From an uncultured Eubacteriales bacterium (lineage in GTDB: Bacteria; Bacillota; Clostridia; Christensenellales; Aristaeellaceae): DNA of 64,000 bases. The DNA is taken from NCBI GenBank assembly GCA_902760595.1, contig CACWHI010000015.1:1-64000 (forward strand), read 5' to 3'. The position numbers and the translations under genes are program-made. The notes under the pieces are model-generated. The model searched no databases, was not told the DNA's origin, and was given only the letters and a program-made list of their open reading frames with translations. This document shows, in pieces, positions 17,169 to 24,964 of this stretch (positions within the stretch are counted from its first letter, which is position 1; every line of letters begins with the position of its first letter).

Positions 17169-18731
17169 TTGAGTATTGCTTTATCCGTGATTCTGATTGT
17201 TCTGGCCCTGGCGCTCGGCGCGTTAGCGGGCTATATCTATCACAAGAATACGGTCGAATCCAAGATCGGGCGTACTGAAGAGTATGTCCGCAAGCTCGTG
17301 GACGATTCCCAGCGCAAGGCCAATGAGGAAGCCAAGGAAATGAAGCTCAAGGCCAAGGAAGAAGTCCTGCAGCAGAAGTCCGAGCTCGATAAGGAGATCA
17401 ATGCCCGCCGCGCGGACATCCAGCGCTCCGAGCGCCGCGCCCAGCAGCGGGAAGAGCAGCTGGACAAAAAAGAGGAACAGCTCGATAAGAAGCTGGACGC
17501 CCTCGACCAGCGCGAAAAGGCGCTCGTCAAGAAGCAGGAAAACATCACGAACCTAGAAAATGAAGCCGAGGCCCTCAAGCAGAAGCAGATCTCCGAGCTG
17601 GAGCGCATCGCCGCCATGACCCAGGACGAGGCGCGCCAGACCGTGATCGAGCGCGTGCAGAAGGACGCTTACCATGACGCCGCCGTGCTGGTGCGCGACA
17701 TCGAGAGCAAGGCCAAGGAGGAGGGCGAAAAGAAGGCCCGCAACATCATCGCCCTGGCCATCCAGCGCTGCGCGTCCGACCACGTGGCGGAGACCACCGT
17801 TTCCGTCATCAACCTGCCCAACGACGATATGAAGGGCCGCATCATCGGCCGCGAGGGCCGCAATATCCGCGCCCTGGAGACCGCGACCGGCGTCGACCTG
17901 ATCATCGACGACACACCCGAGGCCGTGATCGTGTCCGCCTTCGATCCCGTACGCCGCGAGACCGCGCGCCTGGCCATCGAAAAGCTGATCATGGACGGCC
18001 GCATCCATCCCGCGCGCATCGAGGAATGCGTCGAGAAGGCGAAGAAGGAGATCGACCAGCAGATCCGCGAAGCCGGCGACCAGGCCATCTTCGAGACCGG
18101 CCAGCACGGCATCCATCCGGAGCTGGTGAAGCTGCTGGGCCGCCTGCGGTACCGTACCAGCTACGGCCAGAACGTGCTCAAGCACTCCATCGAGGTCAGC
18201 CACCTGGCCGGCATGATGGCCGCCGAGCTCGGCGCGGACGTCCAGCTGGCGAAGCGCGCCGGCCTGCTGCACGACATCGGCAAGGCCGTGGACCACGAGC
18301 AGGAGGGCACCCACGTGTCCATCGGCGGCGAGCTGGCCCGCAAGTACCATGAGAGCCCCGCCGTCATCCACTGCATCCTGGCCCACCACAACGACGTGGA
18401 GCCCCAGACCATCGAGGCCGTGCTGGTGCAGGCCGCCGACGCCATTTCCGCCGCGCGCCCCGGCGCCCGCCGCGAGTCGCTGGAGAACTACATCAAGCGC
18501 CTGGAGAAGCTGGAAGAGATCGCCAATTCCTTCCGCGGCGTGGACAAGTGCTTCGCCATCCAGTCTGGCCGCGAGGTGCGCATCATGGTCAAGCCCGAGG
18601 ACGTGTCCGACGAGGGCACCCAGGTGCTGGCCAAGGAAGTCGCCCGCCGCATCGAAAAGGAGCTCGAGTATCCCGGCCAGATCCGCGTGAACGTGATCCG
18701 AGAGACCCGCAGCACCGAATACGCCAAATAA
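17169..18731 (+). CDS. rny: Ribonuclease Y
   Basis: A 520-residue membrane-anchored endoribonuclease that initiates mRNA decay, the same length as in Bacillus. One N-terminal membrane helix (about 4-23) is followed by a long charged coiled coil (about 35-200), a KH domain with [15 protein letters not shown] (near 221) and an HD domain with [12 protein letters not shown] (near 366). The start is a TTG at 17169, placed nine bases after GGAGGTG; any upstream start would put the site inside the gene. A long, foldable leader precedes it. Confidence 0.95.
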   Translation: MSIALSVILIVLALALGALAGYIYHKNTVESKIGRTEEYVRKLVDDSQRKANEEAKEMKLKAKEEVLQQKSELDKEINARRADIQRSERRAQQREEQLDKKEEQLDKKLDALDQREKALVKKQENITNLENEAEALKQKQISELERIAAMTQDEARQTVIERVQKDAYHDAAVLVRDIESKAKEEGEKKARNIIALAIQRCASDHVAETTVSVINLPNDDMKGRIIGREGRNIRALETATGVDLIIDDTPEAVIVSAFDPVRRETARLAIEKLIMDGRIHPARIEECVEKAKKEIDQQIREAGDQAIFETGQHGIHPELVKLLGRLRYRTSYGQNVLKHSIEVSHLAGMMAAELGADVQLAKRAGLLHDIGKAVDHEQEGTHVSIGGELARKYHESPAVIHCILAHHNDVEPQTIEAVLVQAADAISAARPGARRESLENYIKRLEKLEEIANSFRGVDKCFAIQSGREVRIMVKPEDVSDEGTQVLAKEVARRIEKELEYPGQIRVNVIRETRSTEYAK

Positions 18732-18742
18732 CGGACCAAAAA

Positions 18743-18790
18743 TACAGCAGCCGCAGACCGAATCGTCTGCGGCTGTTGTATCTTTTATTT
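18743..18790. terminator. Bidirectional terminator between rny and metQ
   Basis: An almost perfect 16-pair stem (18743-18758 with 18765-18780) has T-rich sequence on both sides. It serves rny on the + strand and the metNIQ operon on the - strand, whose last stop lies at its edge. Confidence 0.85.
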
Positions 18791-19594
18791 AAGCTCTTCG
18801 GGGATCCACCACATGCCGGTGTTGTGCTCCGTCATGTAGGCCTTGAACTCATCGGAGTGATAGGCGTCCACGATGGCCTTGGCCCATTCGGCGTCCTTGT
18901 CCTGCTCCTTGACGGTCACCTGCAGTACCAGGTGCGGCAGGATATCCTCCTGCGCGAGGGCGCTGGACGGATCCACGATCTCGCGGGCGTTCCAGACGAT
19001 GGAGCCGGTGATCAGGCCGAAGTCATAATCCGCCAGACTGGTGGGGATGGTGGTGTTCAGCACCTGGACGATCTCGAGGTTGTAGGGGTTCTCGACGATG
19101 TCGTCCACGGTGATCTTGGCCACATCCACCGCCGGATCAAAGGTGAGCCAGCCGATCTTCTGCAGGATCAGCAGGCAGCGCGCCGTATTGGAGGCGTCGT
19201 TGGTCACCGCGACGGTCATGCCGTCCGCGATCTCATCCAGGCTCGCGTGCCTGGCCGAGTACAGGCCGGCCGGCACGGTCGGGATGGGGCTGATGCCCAC
19301 CAGGTGGCCGTCGTTATTGGCGTTGAAATAGGTCTCGATATAGGCGGTGTGCTGCTCGACGTTCACGTCCACGTCGCCCGCCTCAAGCATTTTGTCCGCC
19401 ACCAGCAGGTCGCTGGCCTCCACTACCTCAAAGGTGTAGCCCTGCTTTTCGAGGATCGGGATGATGCCGTCCTCAAACAGCTCCGTGTACGGGCCCTGGG
19501 ATTTGGAATAGCGGATCAGCGTCTGGCCCTCCGCCATCGCCGCGGCAGACGCCAGCAGCGCCAGCGCCAGCAGAACAGAAAACAGCTTTTTCAT
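18785..19594 (-). CDS. metQ: Methionine ABC transporter substrate-binding protein (NlpA/MetQ)
   Basis: A 269-residue binding protein that captures methionine outside the membrane for MetNI. After a signal peptide (MKKLFSVLLALALLASAAAMA) the family motifs VDVNVEQHTAYIETY, VAVTNDASNTARCLLIL and GSIVWNAREIVD are visible. The signal lacks the lipobox cysteine that normally anchors MetQ, so it may be released or held in another way. The start at 19594 follows AAAGGAG; the longer frame upstream contains the site. It is the distal gene of metNIQ, 65 bases after metI. Confidence 0.9.
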   Translation of the reverse strand: MKKLFSVLLALALLASAAAMAEGQTLIRYSKSQGPYTELFEDGIIPILEKQGYTFEVVEASDLLVADKMLEAGDVDVNVEQHTAYIETYFNANNDGHLVGISPIPTVPAGLYSARHASLDEIADGMTVAVTNDASNTARCLLILQKIGWLTFDPAVDVAKITVDDIVENPYNLEIVQVLNTTIPTSLADYDFGLITGSIVWNAREIVDPSSALAQEDILPHLVLQVTVKEQDKDAEWAKAIVDAYHSDEFKAYMTEHNTGMWWIPEELK

Positions 19595-19659
19595 GACAGG
19601 TTTCTCCTTTCGTTTTTTCATTTATGATCATCCTCCTTCCGGACGGAGGACAAATCACA

Positions 19660-20349
19660 TTACTTATTCCGCCTGAGCCGGCCGCTGATCCGGCTGCCCA
19701 GCAGCTGCAGCAGCTGCACGAAGATGACCAGGATGACGACCGTCAGGATCAGCAGTGGGAAGTTGTACCGCTGGTAACCGTAAGTGAGGGCCAGGTCGCC
19801 GACCCCGCCGCCGCCCACATAGCCGGCCATGGCAGTCGCCCCCAGCAGGCCTACCGTGCCCGTGGTCATGGCCAGCACGATCGAGGGCAGGGCCTCGGGC
19901 AGCAGGAAGCGCAGGACGATCTGCCAGGTGGTCGCGCCCATGGCCAGCGCGGCCTCGATGACGCCGGGGCTCACCTCCAGCAGCGAATTCTCGATCAGGC
20001 GCGCCATGTAGGGGCTGATATAGATCACCAGCGGCACGAGCATGGCGGTGGAGCCGTAGGTCTTGCCCACGATCAGCCGGGTCAGCGGGAACACGAACAC
20101 CAGCGTGATGATGAACGGCATGGAGCGCACAATGTTGACATAGGCGTTGACCACGGCGTGGACGGCGCGGTTCTGCCTGAGTCCGCCCTTGCGGCAGAGC
20201 ACCAGCAGCAGGGCCAGCCCCAGCCCGATCACGGCGCCGATCAGCAGCGCCCAGCCCAGCATATACACCGTCTGCCCCAGGCTTTCAAGCAGCTTGGGCC
20301 ATTTGATGCCGAATATCTCCTTGAAACGCGCCTGCCAATCGCCCGTCAT
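19660..20349 (-). CDS. metI: Methionine ABC transporter permease
   Basis: A 229-residue inner-membrane permease with five to six hydrophobic segments. The EAA loop EAALAMGATTWQIVLRFLLP (near 148) and GYVGGGGVGDLALTYGYQR (near 187) are typical of MetI. Its start overlaps the metN stop by four bases, so the two are translationally coupled. Confidence 0.93.
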   Translation of the reverse strand: MTGDWQARFKEIFGIKWPKLLESLGQTVYMLGWALLIGAVIGLGLALLLVLCRKGGLRQNRAVHAVVNAYVNIVRSMPFIITLVFVFPLTRLIVGKTYGSTAMLVPLVIYISPYMARLIENSLLEVSPGVIEAALAMGATTWQIVLRFLLPEALPSIVLAMTTGTVGLLGATAMAGYVGGGGVGDLALTYGYQRYNFPLLILTVVILVIFVQLLQLLGSRISGRLRRNK

Positions 20350-21374
20350 GCCTCCAGTACCATCCTTTCCCTCAGCGCGCCCGCGCCGTCGATCCGTTCC
20401 TCCGCCTGACTGATCGCCTCATCCCCGCCGATCAGCTGCAGGATGAATACGCTCATCACCGTATCCTGCAGCTGCTGGATGTTCGCGCCGAGGATATTGA
20501 CCTCCAGCCCCTGCATCCGGCACAGTTCCGCGATCAGCGGCTCCTTCACCGAATCGCCGATGAACTTGAGCAGCTCCACCTGCTGATTCCGCCGCTCGTC
20601 CCGCACCACGGAAACGAACTTTTCCGGGATCCGGTCGTTGATCACGGTCCGCACGAAGCGCCGCGTCACCTCCTGCCGGGGCATCCCGAACACGTCCAGC
20701 ACCGAGCCCTCCTCCACGATCTTCCCGTGCTCCATGACCGCCACCTTGTTGCAGATCATCTGGATGACCTGCATCTGGTGCGTGATGAGCAGGATGGTGA
20801 CCCCCATCTCGCGGTTGACCCGGCGCAGCAGCAGCAGGATCGACTCGGTCGTCTGCGGATCCAGCGCGGAGGTCGCCTCGTCGCAGAGCAGGATCTCCGG
20901 GCTGGTCGCCAGCGCCCGGGCAATGCCCACGCGCTGCTTCTGGCCGCCGGAAAGCTGGCTCACATAAGCGTTTTCCTTGTCCTCCAGCTCCACGAAGCGC
21001 AGCACGTCCTTCACCCGGCGCTCGGCCTCCTGCCGGGGCGTGCCGGCCAGCAGCAGCGGCAGCGCCACGTTGTGCCGCACGGTTTTCCTTTCGAGCAGGT
21101 TGAACTGCTGGAATACCATGCCGATCCGGCGCCGCAGACGCAGCAGCTCCCGGCTGCCGAGCGCGGAGATATCCTGCCCCGCCACCCGCACCGTTCCGCT
21201 GTCCGGCTTTTCCAGCCCGTTGACCAAGCGCAGCAGGGTGGATTTTCCCGCGCCGGAGAAGCCCACGATCCCGTAAATATCGCCCTTTTCCACGCGCAGG
21301 CTCACGTCCCTGAGCGCGTGCACTTCGCGCCTGCCGTCGTCAAAGGTCTTCACCGCATGGTCAATTTCGATCAT
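20346..21374 (-). CDS. metN: Methionine ABC transporter ATPase with NIL domain
   Basis: A 342-residue ATPase that powers methionine import. Walker A is GFSGAGKST (near 38), the signature LSGGQKQRVGIARAL (near 139) and Walker B ILLCDEATSALD (near 161). A C-terminal NIL domain (about 260-340) is the regulatory methionine-binding domain of MetN, which allows inhibition by internal methionine. The start at 21374 follows GAGGG. A promoter, a Cys/Met-rich leader ORF and an intrinsic terminator lie in order upstream. Confidence 0.93.
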   Translation of the reverse strand: MIEIDHAVKTFDDGRREVHALRDVSLRVEKGDIYGIVGFSGAGKSTLLRLVNGLEKPDSGTVRVAGQDISALGSRELLRLRRRIGMVFQQFNLLERKTVRHNVALPLLLAGTPRQEAERRVKDVLRFVELEDKENAYVSQLSGGQKQRVGIARALATSPEILLCDEATSALDPQTTESILLLLRRVNREMGVTILLITHQMQVIQMICNKVAVMEHGKIVEEGSVLDVFGMPRQEVTRRFVRTVINDRIPEKFVSVVRDERRNQQVELLKFIGDSVKEPLIAELCRMQGLEVNILGANIQQLQDTVMSVFILQLIGGDEAISQAEERIDGAGALRERMVLEA

Positions 21375-21397
21375 ATCGCGTCCCTCATGAATATAAT

Positions 21398-21428
21398 AAA
21401 AAAACAGGCCAGCGCGCCGCGCCGCCTG
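21398..21428 (-). terminator. Attenuator-like terminator in the metNIQ leader
   Basis: On the minus strand a GC-rich hairpin with CAGGC/GCCTG outer arms (21405-21428) is followed by seven T (21398-21404). It lies 30 bases after the stop of the leader ORF and 24 bases before the metN start, exactly where a transcription attenuator would be. Confidence 0.75.
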
Positions 21429-21457
21429 ATCATGCCGCTGCACTGAAAATACAGCCG

Positions 21458-21520
21458 CTACCGGGTAAGCGCAGCAAACACACACATCATACAACAGCAA
21501 ATGTCCCTGCGCGTGCTCAC
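21458..21520 (-). CDS. Cys/Met-rich leader peptide of the metNIQ operon
   Basis: A 20-residue ORF starting with GTG six bases after a perfect GGAGGTG and ending TAG. Its sequence contains the run ICCCMMCV, with four Cys and two Met in six codons (UGC UGU UGU AUG AUG UGU). It lies between a consensus promoter and an intrinsic terminator ahead of a methionine transporter. The inference is that ribosome stalling at Cys/Met codons under starvation prevents the terminator from forming. The architecture is seen directly; regulation is inferred. Confidence 0.7.
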   Translation of the reverse strand: MSTRRDICCCMMCVFAALTR

Positions 21521-21549
21521 CGCGTTCACCTCCCTTCGATTTATGTGAA

Positions 21550-21578
21550 AGTATATGCCTTATCGCCTACTTCGTCAA
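21550..21578 (-). promoter_or_regulatory. Sigma-A promoter of the metNIQ operon
   Basis: On the minus strand TTGACG (21573-21578) and TATACT (21550-21555) are separated by exactly 17 bases. The predicted transcript begins near 21543, just upstream of the leader ORF ribosome site. Confidence 0.75.
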
Positions 21579-21613
21579 TAGGTATTTTGTTTTTTGGCTG
21601 TTTTCGTTCCCGC

Positions 21614-21642
21614 TTGTCAAACGTCCCGCTTTATTATACAAT
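21614..21642 (+). promoter_or_regulatory. Candidate sigma-A promoter of mutT
   Basis: TTGTCA (21614-21619) and TACAAT (21637-21642) with 17 bases between. A GCGTCCGC/GCGGACGC hairpin (about 21647-21667) lies in the 5' leader immediately before the AAGGAG ribosome site and could affect translation. Confidence 0.55.
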
Positions 21643-21686
21643 AGGACGCGTCCGCCGCGAGCGGACGCCAAAGGAGATGAGCCCTT

Positions 21687-22070
21687 ACGAAGACGGTACA
21701 GGTGGTGGCCGCGGTCATCCGGGAAGGTGGCCGCGTTTTTGCGACCCAGCGCGGCTACGGCCCCTTCAAGGACGGCTGGGAGTTCCCCGGCGGCAAGATC
21801 GAGCCCGGCGAGACGCCGGAACAGGCCCTGGCGCGCGAGATCCGCGAGGAGCTGCGGACCGAGGTCGAGGTGGGAGAAAAGCTCGCCCAGGTGGAATACG
21901 ACTATCCGGACTTCCACCTGTCCATGGGCTGCTACCTCTGCGCCGTCCGCTCCGGCCATCTGACGCTGACGGAGCACGAATCCGCCCGCTGGCTGCGTCC
22001 CGACGAGCTGGACCAGGTCGATTGGCTGCCGGCGGACCGGTCGGTGATCGAGCTGTTAAAACGATTATGA
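21687..22070 (+). CDS. mutT: 8-oxo-dGTP diphosphatase (MutT), apparent ACG start
   Basis: A 127-residue NUDIX enzyme that hydrolyses oxidised nucleotides. The NUDIX box GGKIEPGETPEQALAREIRE (about 33-52) continues into EELRTE, with the catalytic glutamates present. The family N-terminus MKTxxVVAAVI is matched by T-K-T-V-Q-V-V-A-A-V-I beginning at an ACG codon at 21687, ten bases after AAGGAG. No ATG exists in this frame upstream of a TGA. A GTG at 21702 is the conventional alternative but would lose strand residues and lies 25 bases from the site. Function is sure; the start is not. Confidence 0.85.
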   Translation, partial: TKTVQVVAAVIREGGRVFATQRGYGPFKDGWEFPGGKIEPGETPEQALAREIREELRTEVEVGEKLAQVEYDYPDFHLSMGCYLCAVRSGHLTLTEHESARWLRPDELDQVDWLPADRSVIELLKRL

Positions 22071-22088
22071 AAAACGAGCAACAATGAC

Positions 22089-22308
22089 AAGTGAGGAATG
22101 AGGAGTGATGAGTGAGGAGTTGTGGAAGAAACTCTTCGCCTTCAGCTCAGAGTATTCTTCAATTGTTGCGGCGCTTCGCGCGATATAGCCTTCCCCCATC
22201 TATGGGGGAAGGTGTCAGGCGAAGCCTGACAGATGAGGGCTTCATTGAAATGCCGCTCTGCGGCATTTCGACTGCCACTCCTCACTCATAACTCCTCACT
22301 CCTCACTG
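22089..22308. repeat. Armed repeat element B (GTGAGGAGT arrays, inverted)
   Basis: The left arm (22089-22121) is built of AGTGAGGA(A/G)TGAGGAGT-like units and the right arm (22276-22308) of ACTCCTCACTCATAACTCC-like units, so they are complementary. The loop carries two compact hairpins, CCTTCCCCCAT/ATGGGGGAAGG near 22190-22213 and TCAGGCGAAGCCTGA near 22216-22230, a style of hairpin pair common in gut Clostridia. No ORF is inside. It lies between mutT and the uvrA paralogue. Confidence 0.7.
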
Positions 22309-22348
22309 ACTCAGACTGCTCACACCAACAATTATCAGGAGCTTCCCT

Positions 22349-24841
22349 ATGGTTTCATCTTCCCCTTCCTCCATCCTCGTCCGCGGGGCGAGGGTGCACA
22401 ATCTGAAGAACATCGACGTGGACGTGCCGCTGAACCGCATCGTGGGCGTGGCGGGCGTGTCCGGCTCGGGCAAATCCTCGCTGGCGCTGGGCGTGCTGTA
22501 CGCCGAGGGCTCCCGGAGGTACCTGGAATCCCTGTCCACCTATACCCGGCGCAGGATGACCCAGGCGGCGCGGGCGGACGTGGACGACGTGCTGTACGTG
22601 CCTGCCTCGCTGGCGCTGCACCAGCGGCCGGGCGTGCCGGGCATCCGCTCCACCTTCGGCACGGGCACGGAGCTGCTGAACAGCCTGCGGCTCATGTTCT
22701 CGCGCCTGGCCAGCCACCGCTGCCCCAACGGGCACTACTGCCCGCCATCCATGGACGTGGCCGCGGGGCGGGAGACCGTCTGCCCGGTCTGCGGCGTGCA
22801 TTTCTACGGTCCCGGCGCGGAGGAGCTGGCCTTCAACAGCCAGGGCGCGTGCAAGCGCTGCGGCGGCACGGGCATCGTGCGCACCGTGGACGAGCGGACG
22901 CTGATCCCGGACGATTCCCTGACCATCGACGGCGGCGCGGTCGCGCCGTGGAACAGCCTGATGTGGTCGCTGATGACGGATGTGTGCCGCGCCATGGGCG
23001 TGCGCACGGATGTCCCCTACCGGGATCTGACAGATGAGGAAAAGGAGATCGTGCTGCACGGGCCGATGGTCAAGAAGCACATCTTCTACCGGCCCAAGAG
23101 CAGGGAGAGTGTGACCGCCGGCGAGATGGATTTCACCTATTACAGCGCCACCGCCACGGTGATGAACGCCCTCAGCAAGGTGACGGACGAGAAGGGCATG
23201 GCCCGGGTGGAAAAGTTCCTCAAGGAGGAGACCTGCCCCGACTGCGGCGGTACCCGCCTCTCCGACGCCGCCCGGGCGCCGCGCTTGCGCGGCCTTTCTC
23301 TGGCGGAGGTCTGCGAAATGGCCCTGTCCGACCTCTGCGAGTGGGTGCGCGGCGTGCCGGCCTCCCTGCCGGAGGAGATGCAGCCCATGGCCGAGAGCAT
23401 CTGCGCCTCCTTCCACCTCGTCGCGCGGCGGCTGATGGACCTGGGGCTCGCTTACCTCTCGCTGGACCGCGCCGCGTCCACCCTGTCCACCGGCGAGCGC
23501 CAGCGCATGCAGCTGGCCCGGGCCGTGCGCAACCGCACCACCGGCGTGCTGTACGTGCTGGACGAGCCCTCCATCGGCCTGCATCCCGCGAACATCGTCG
23601 GCCTGATCGGCGTGATGCGCGACTTAGTGGCCGACGGCAACTCCGTGCTGCTGGTGGACCATGACACGCAGATCCTGAAGGAGGCCGACTGGCTGATCGA
23701 GATGGGGCCGGAGGCCGGCGCCGCGGGCGGCAGGGTGCTGGCCGAGGGCACGATCCCGCAGATCACCGGGAACCCCGATTCGCGCATCGGGCCCTTCCTG
23801 GCGGGCAAGGCCGGGATCGGGCGGGAGCGCGCCGCGAAGGACGCGCTGTTCGCGCACGGGACCATCCGCCTGGAGACCGGCGCACTGCACACCGTCAGGC
23901 CGCTGAAGGTCGGGATCCCCAAGGGCCGCCTGACCGTGGTGACGGGCGTGTCCGGCTCAGGCAAGACGACGCTGATCCTGGAAAGCCTGGTCCCGGCCCT
24001 GGCCGCGCTTACGGCGGGCGAGCCGCTGCCCGCGCACGTCCGGGAGATCAGCGCCGACGGCATCGCGCACGTGAAGCTGATCGACGCCACGCCCATCGGC
24101 ATCAACATCCGCTCCACCGTGGCCACCTACGCGAACGTGCACGACGAGCTGCGCAAGATCTACGCCCGCACGCAGGACGCGAAGGACCGGGGCCGGAAGG
24201 CCTCCGCCTTCTCCTACAACACGGGCGACCTGCGCTGCCCCGTGTGCGACGGCACCGGCGCGGTGAGCCTGGACGTGCAGTTCCTGCCGGACGTGGACAT
24301 CCCCTGCCCGGAATGCCGCGGCTCGCGCTACGCCAAGGAGGCTTACCAGATCCGCCACATCAATAAAGCGGGCGAGGGCAGATCCCTGCCCGAGGTGATG
24401 GACATGGACGTCAATACCGCCCTGGGCTTCTGCCGCGGCATGAAGACGGTATACAGCCGCCTGGAGGTGCTGCAGCGCCTGGGCCTGGGCTACCTGACCC
24501 TGGGCGAGGAAACGCCCAGCCTGTCCGGCGGCGAGGCGCAGCGGCTGAAGCTGGCCAGCGAGATGGGCCGGCTGCAGAACGACGCGGTGTTCGTCTTCGA
24601 CGAGCCCACCATCGGCCTGCATCCCCTGGACGTGCAGACCCTGCTTTCCGTATTCCAGACCCTGATCGACAACGGCGCCACCGTGATCGTGATCGAGCAT
24701 GACCTGGACGTGATCCGCAGCGCGGACTACCTGATCGACATGGGCCCCGGGGGCGGCGAGCAGGGCGGCCGCGTCGTCGCCTGCGGCACGCCCGAGGAGA
24801 TCCGGCGCTGCCCGGACAGCGTGACCGGACGCTTCATCTGA
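22349..24841 (+). CDS. UvrA paralogue (short, UvrA2/drug-resistance type)
   Basis: An 830-residue double-ATPase of the UvrA family. Two Walker A motifs (GVSGSGKSS near 32 and GVSGSGKTT near 533), two ABC signatures (LSTGERQRMQLARA near 377; LSGGEAQRLKLASEMG near 728) and zinc-type CxxC clusters (CPVCG near 148, CKRCGGTG near 170, CPDCGGTR near 296, CPVCDGTG near 629 and CPECRG near 648) are present. It is about 110 residues shorter than housekeeping UvrA, consistent with the paralogues that lack part of the UvrB-contact region and occur with antibiotic or DNA-damage resistance. The ribosome site CAGGAG precedes the ATG. Confidence 0.88.
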   Translation: MVSSSPSSILVRGARVHNLKNIDVDVPLNRIVGVAGVSGSGKSSLALGVLYAEGSRRYLESLSTYTRRRMTQAARADVDDVLYVPASLALHQRPGVPGIRSTFGTGTELLNSLRLMFSRLASHRCPNGHYCPPSMDVAAGRETVCPVCGVHFYGPGAEELAFNSQGACKRCGGTGIVRTVDERTLIPDDSLTIDGGAVAPWNSLMWSLMTDVCRAMGVRTDVPYRDLTDEEKEIVLHGPMVKKHIFYRPKSRESVTAGEMDFTYYSATATVMNALSKVTDEKGMARVEKFLKEETCPDCGGTRLSDAARAPRLRGLSLAEVCEMALSDLCEWVRGVPASLPEEMQPMAESICASFHLVARRLMDLGLAYLSLDRAASTLSTGERQRMQLARAVRNRTTGVLYVLDEPSIGLHPANIVGLIGVMRDLVADGNSVLLVDHDTQILKEADWLIEMGPEAGAAGGRVLAEGTIPQITGNPDSRIGPFLAGKAGIGRERAAKDALFAHGTIRLETGALHTVRPLKVGIPKGRLTVVTGVSGSGKTTLILESLVPALAALTAGEPLPAHVREISADGIAHVKLIDATPIGINIRSTVATYANVHDELRKIYARTQDAKDRGRKASAFSYNTGDLRCPVCDGTGAVSLDVQFLPDVDIPCPECRGSRYAKEAYQIRHINKAGEGRSLPEVMDMDVNTALGFCRGMKTVYSRLEVLQRLGLGYLTLGEETPSLSGGEAQRLKLASEMGRLQNDAVFVFDEPTIGLHPLDVQTLLSVFQTLIDNGATVIVIEHDLDVIRSADYLIDMGPGGGEQGGRVVACGTPEEIRRCPDSVTGRFI

Positions 24842-24846
24842 AAATA

Positions 24847-24878
24847 AAAAGACGGCGTCACTCGTGGGATGACGCCGC
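24847..24878 (-). terminator. Terminator of the TRAP operon
   Basis: GGCGTCA/TGACGCC arms (about 24855-24876) are followed on the minus strand by CTTTTTATTTT. Two more hairpins, GGAGAC/GTCTCC near 24880-24901 and CCTCAGG/CCTGAGG near 24911-24948, lie between it and the dctM stop, so the 3' end is heavily structured. Confidence 0.7.
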
Positions 24879-24964
24879 CGGAGACAGGGGGTCCCAGTCT
24901 CCTGCAAGGGCCTCAGGAAAGTGGCTGAGAGAGCGCTGCTGCCTGAGGTCTTTGTTCAATTGGA

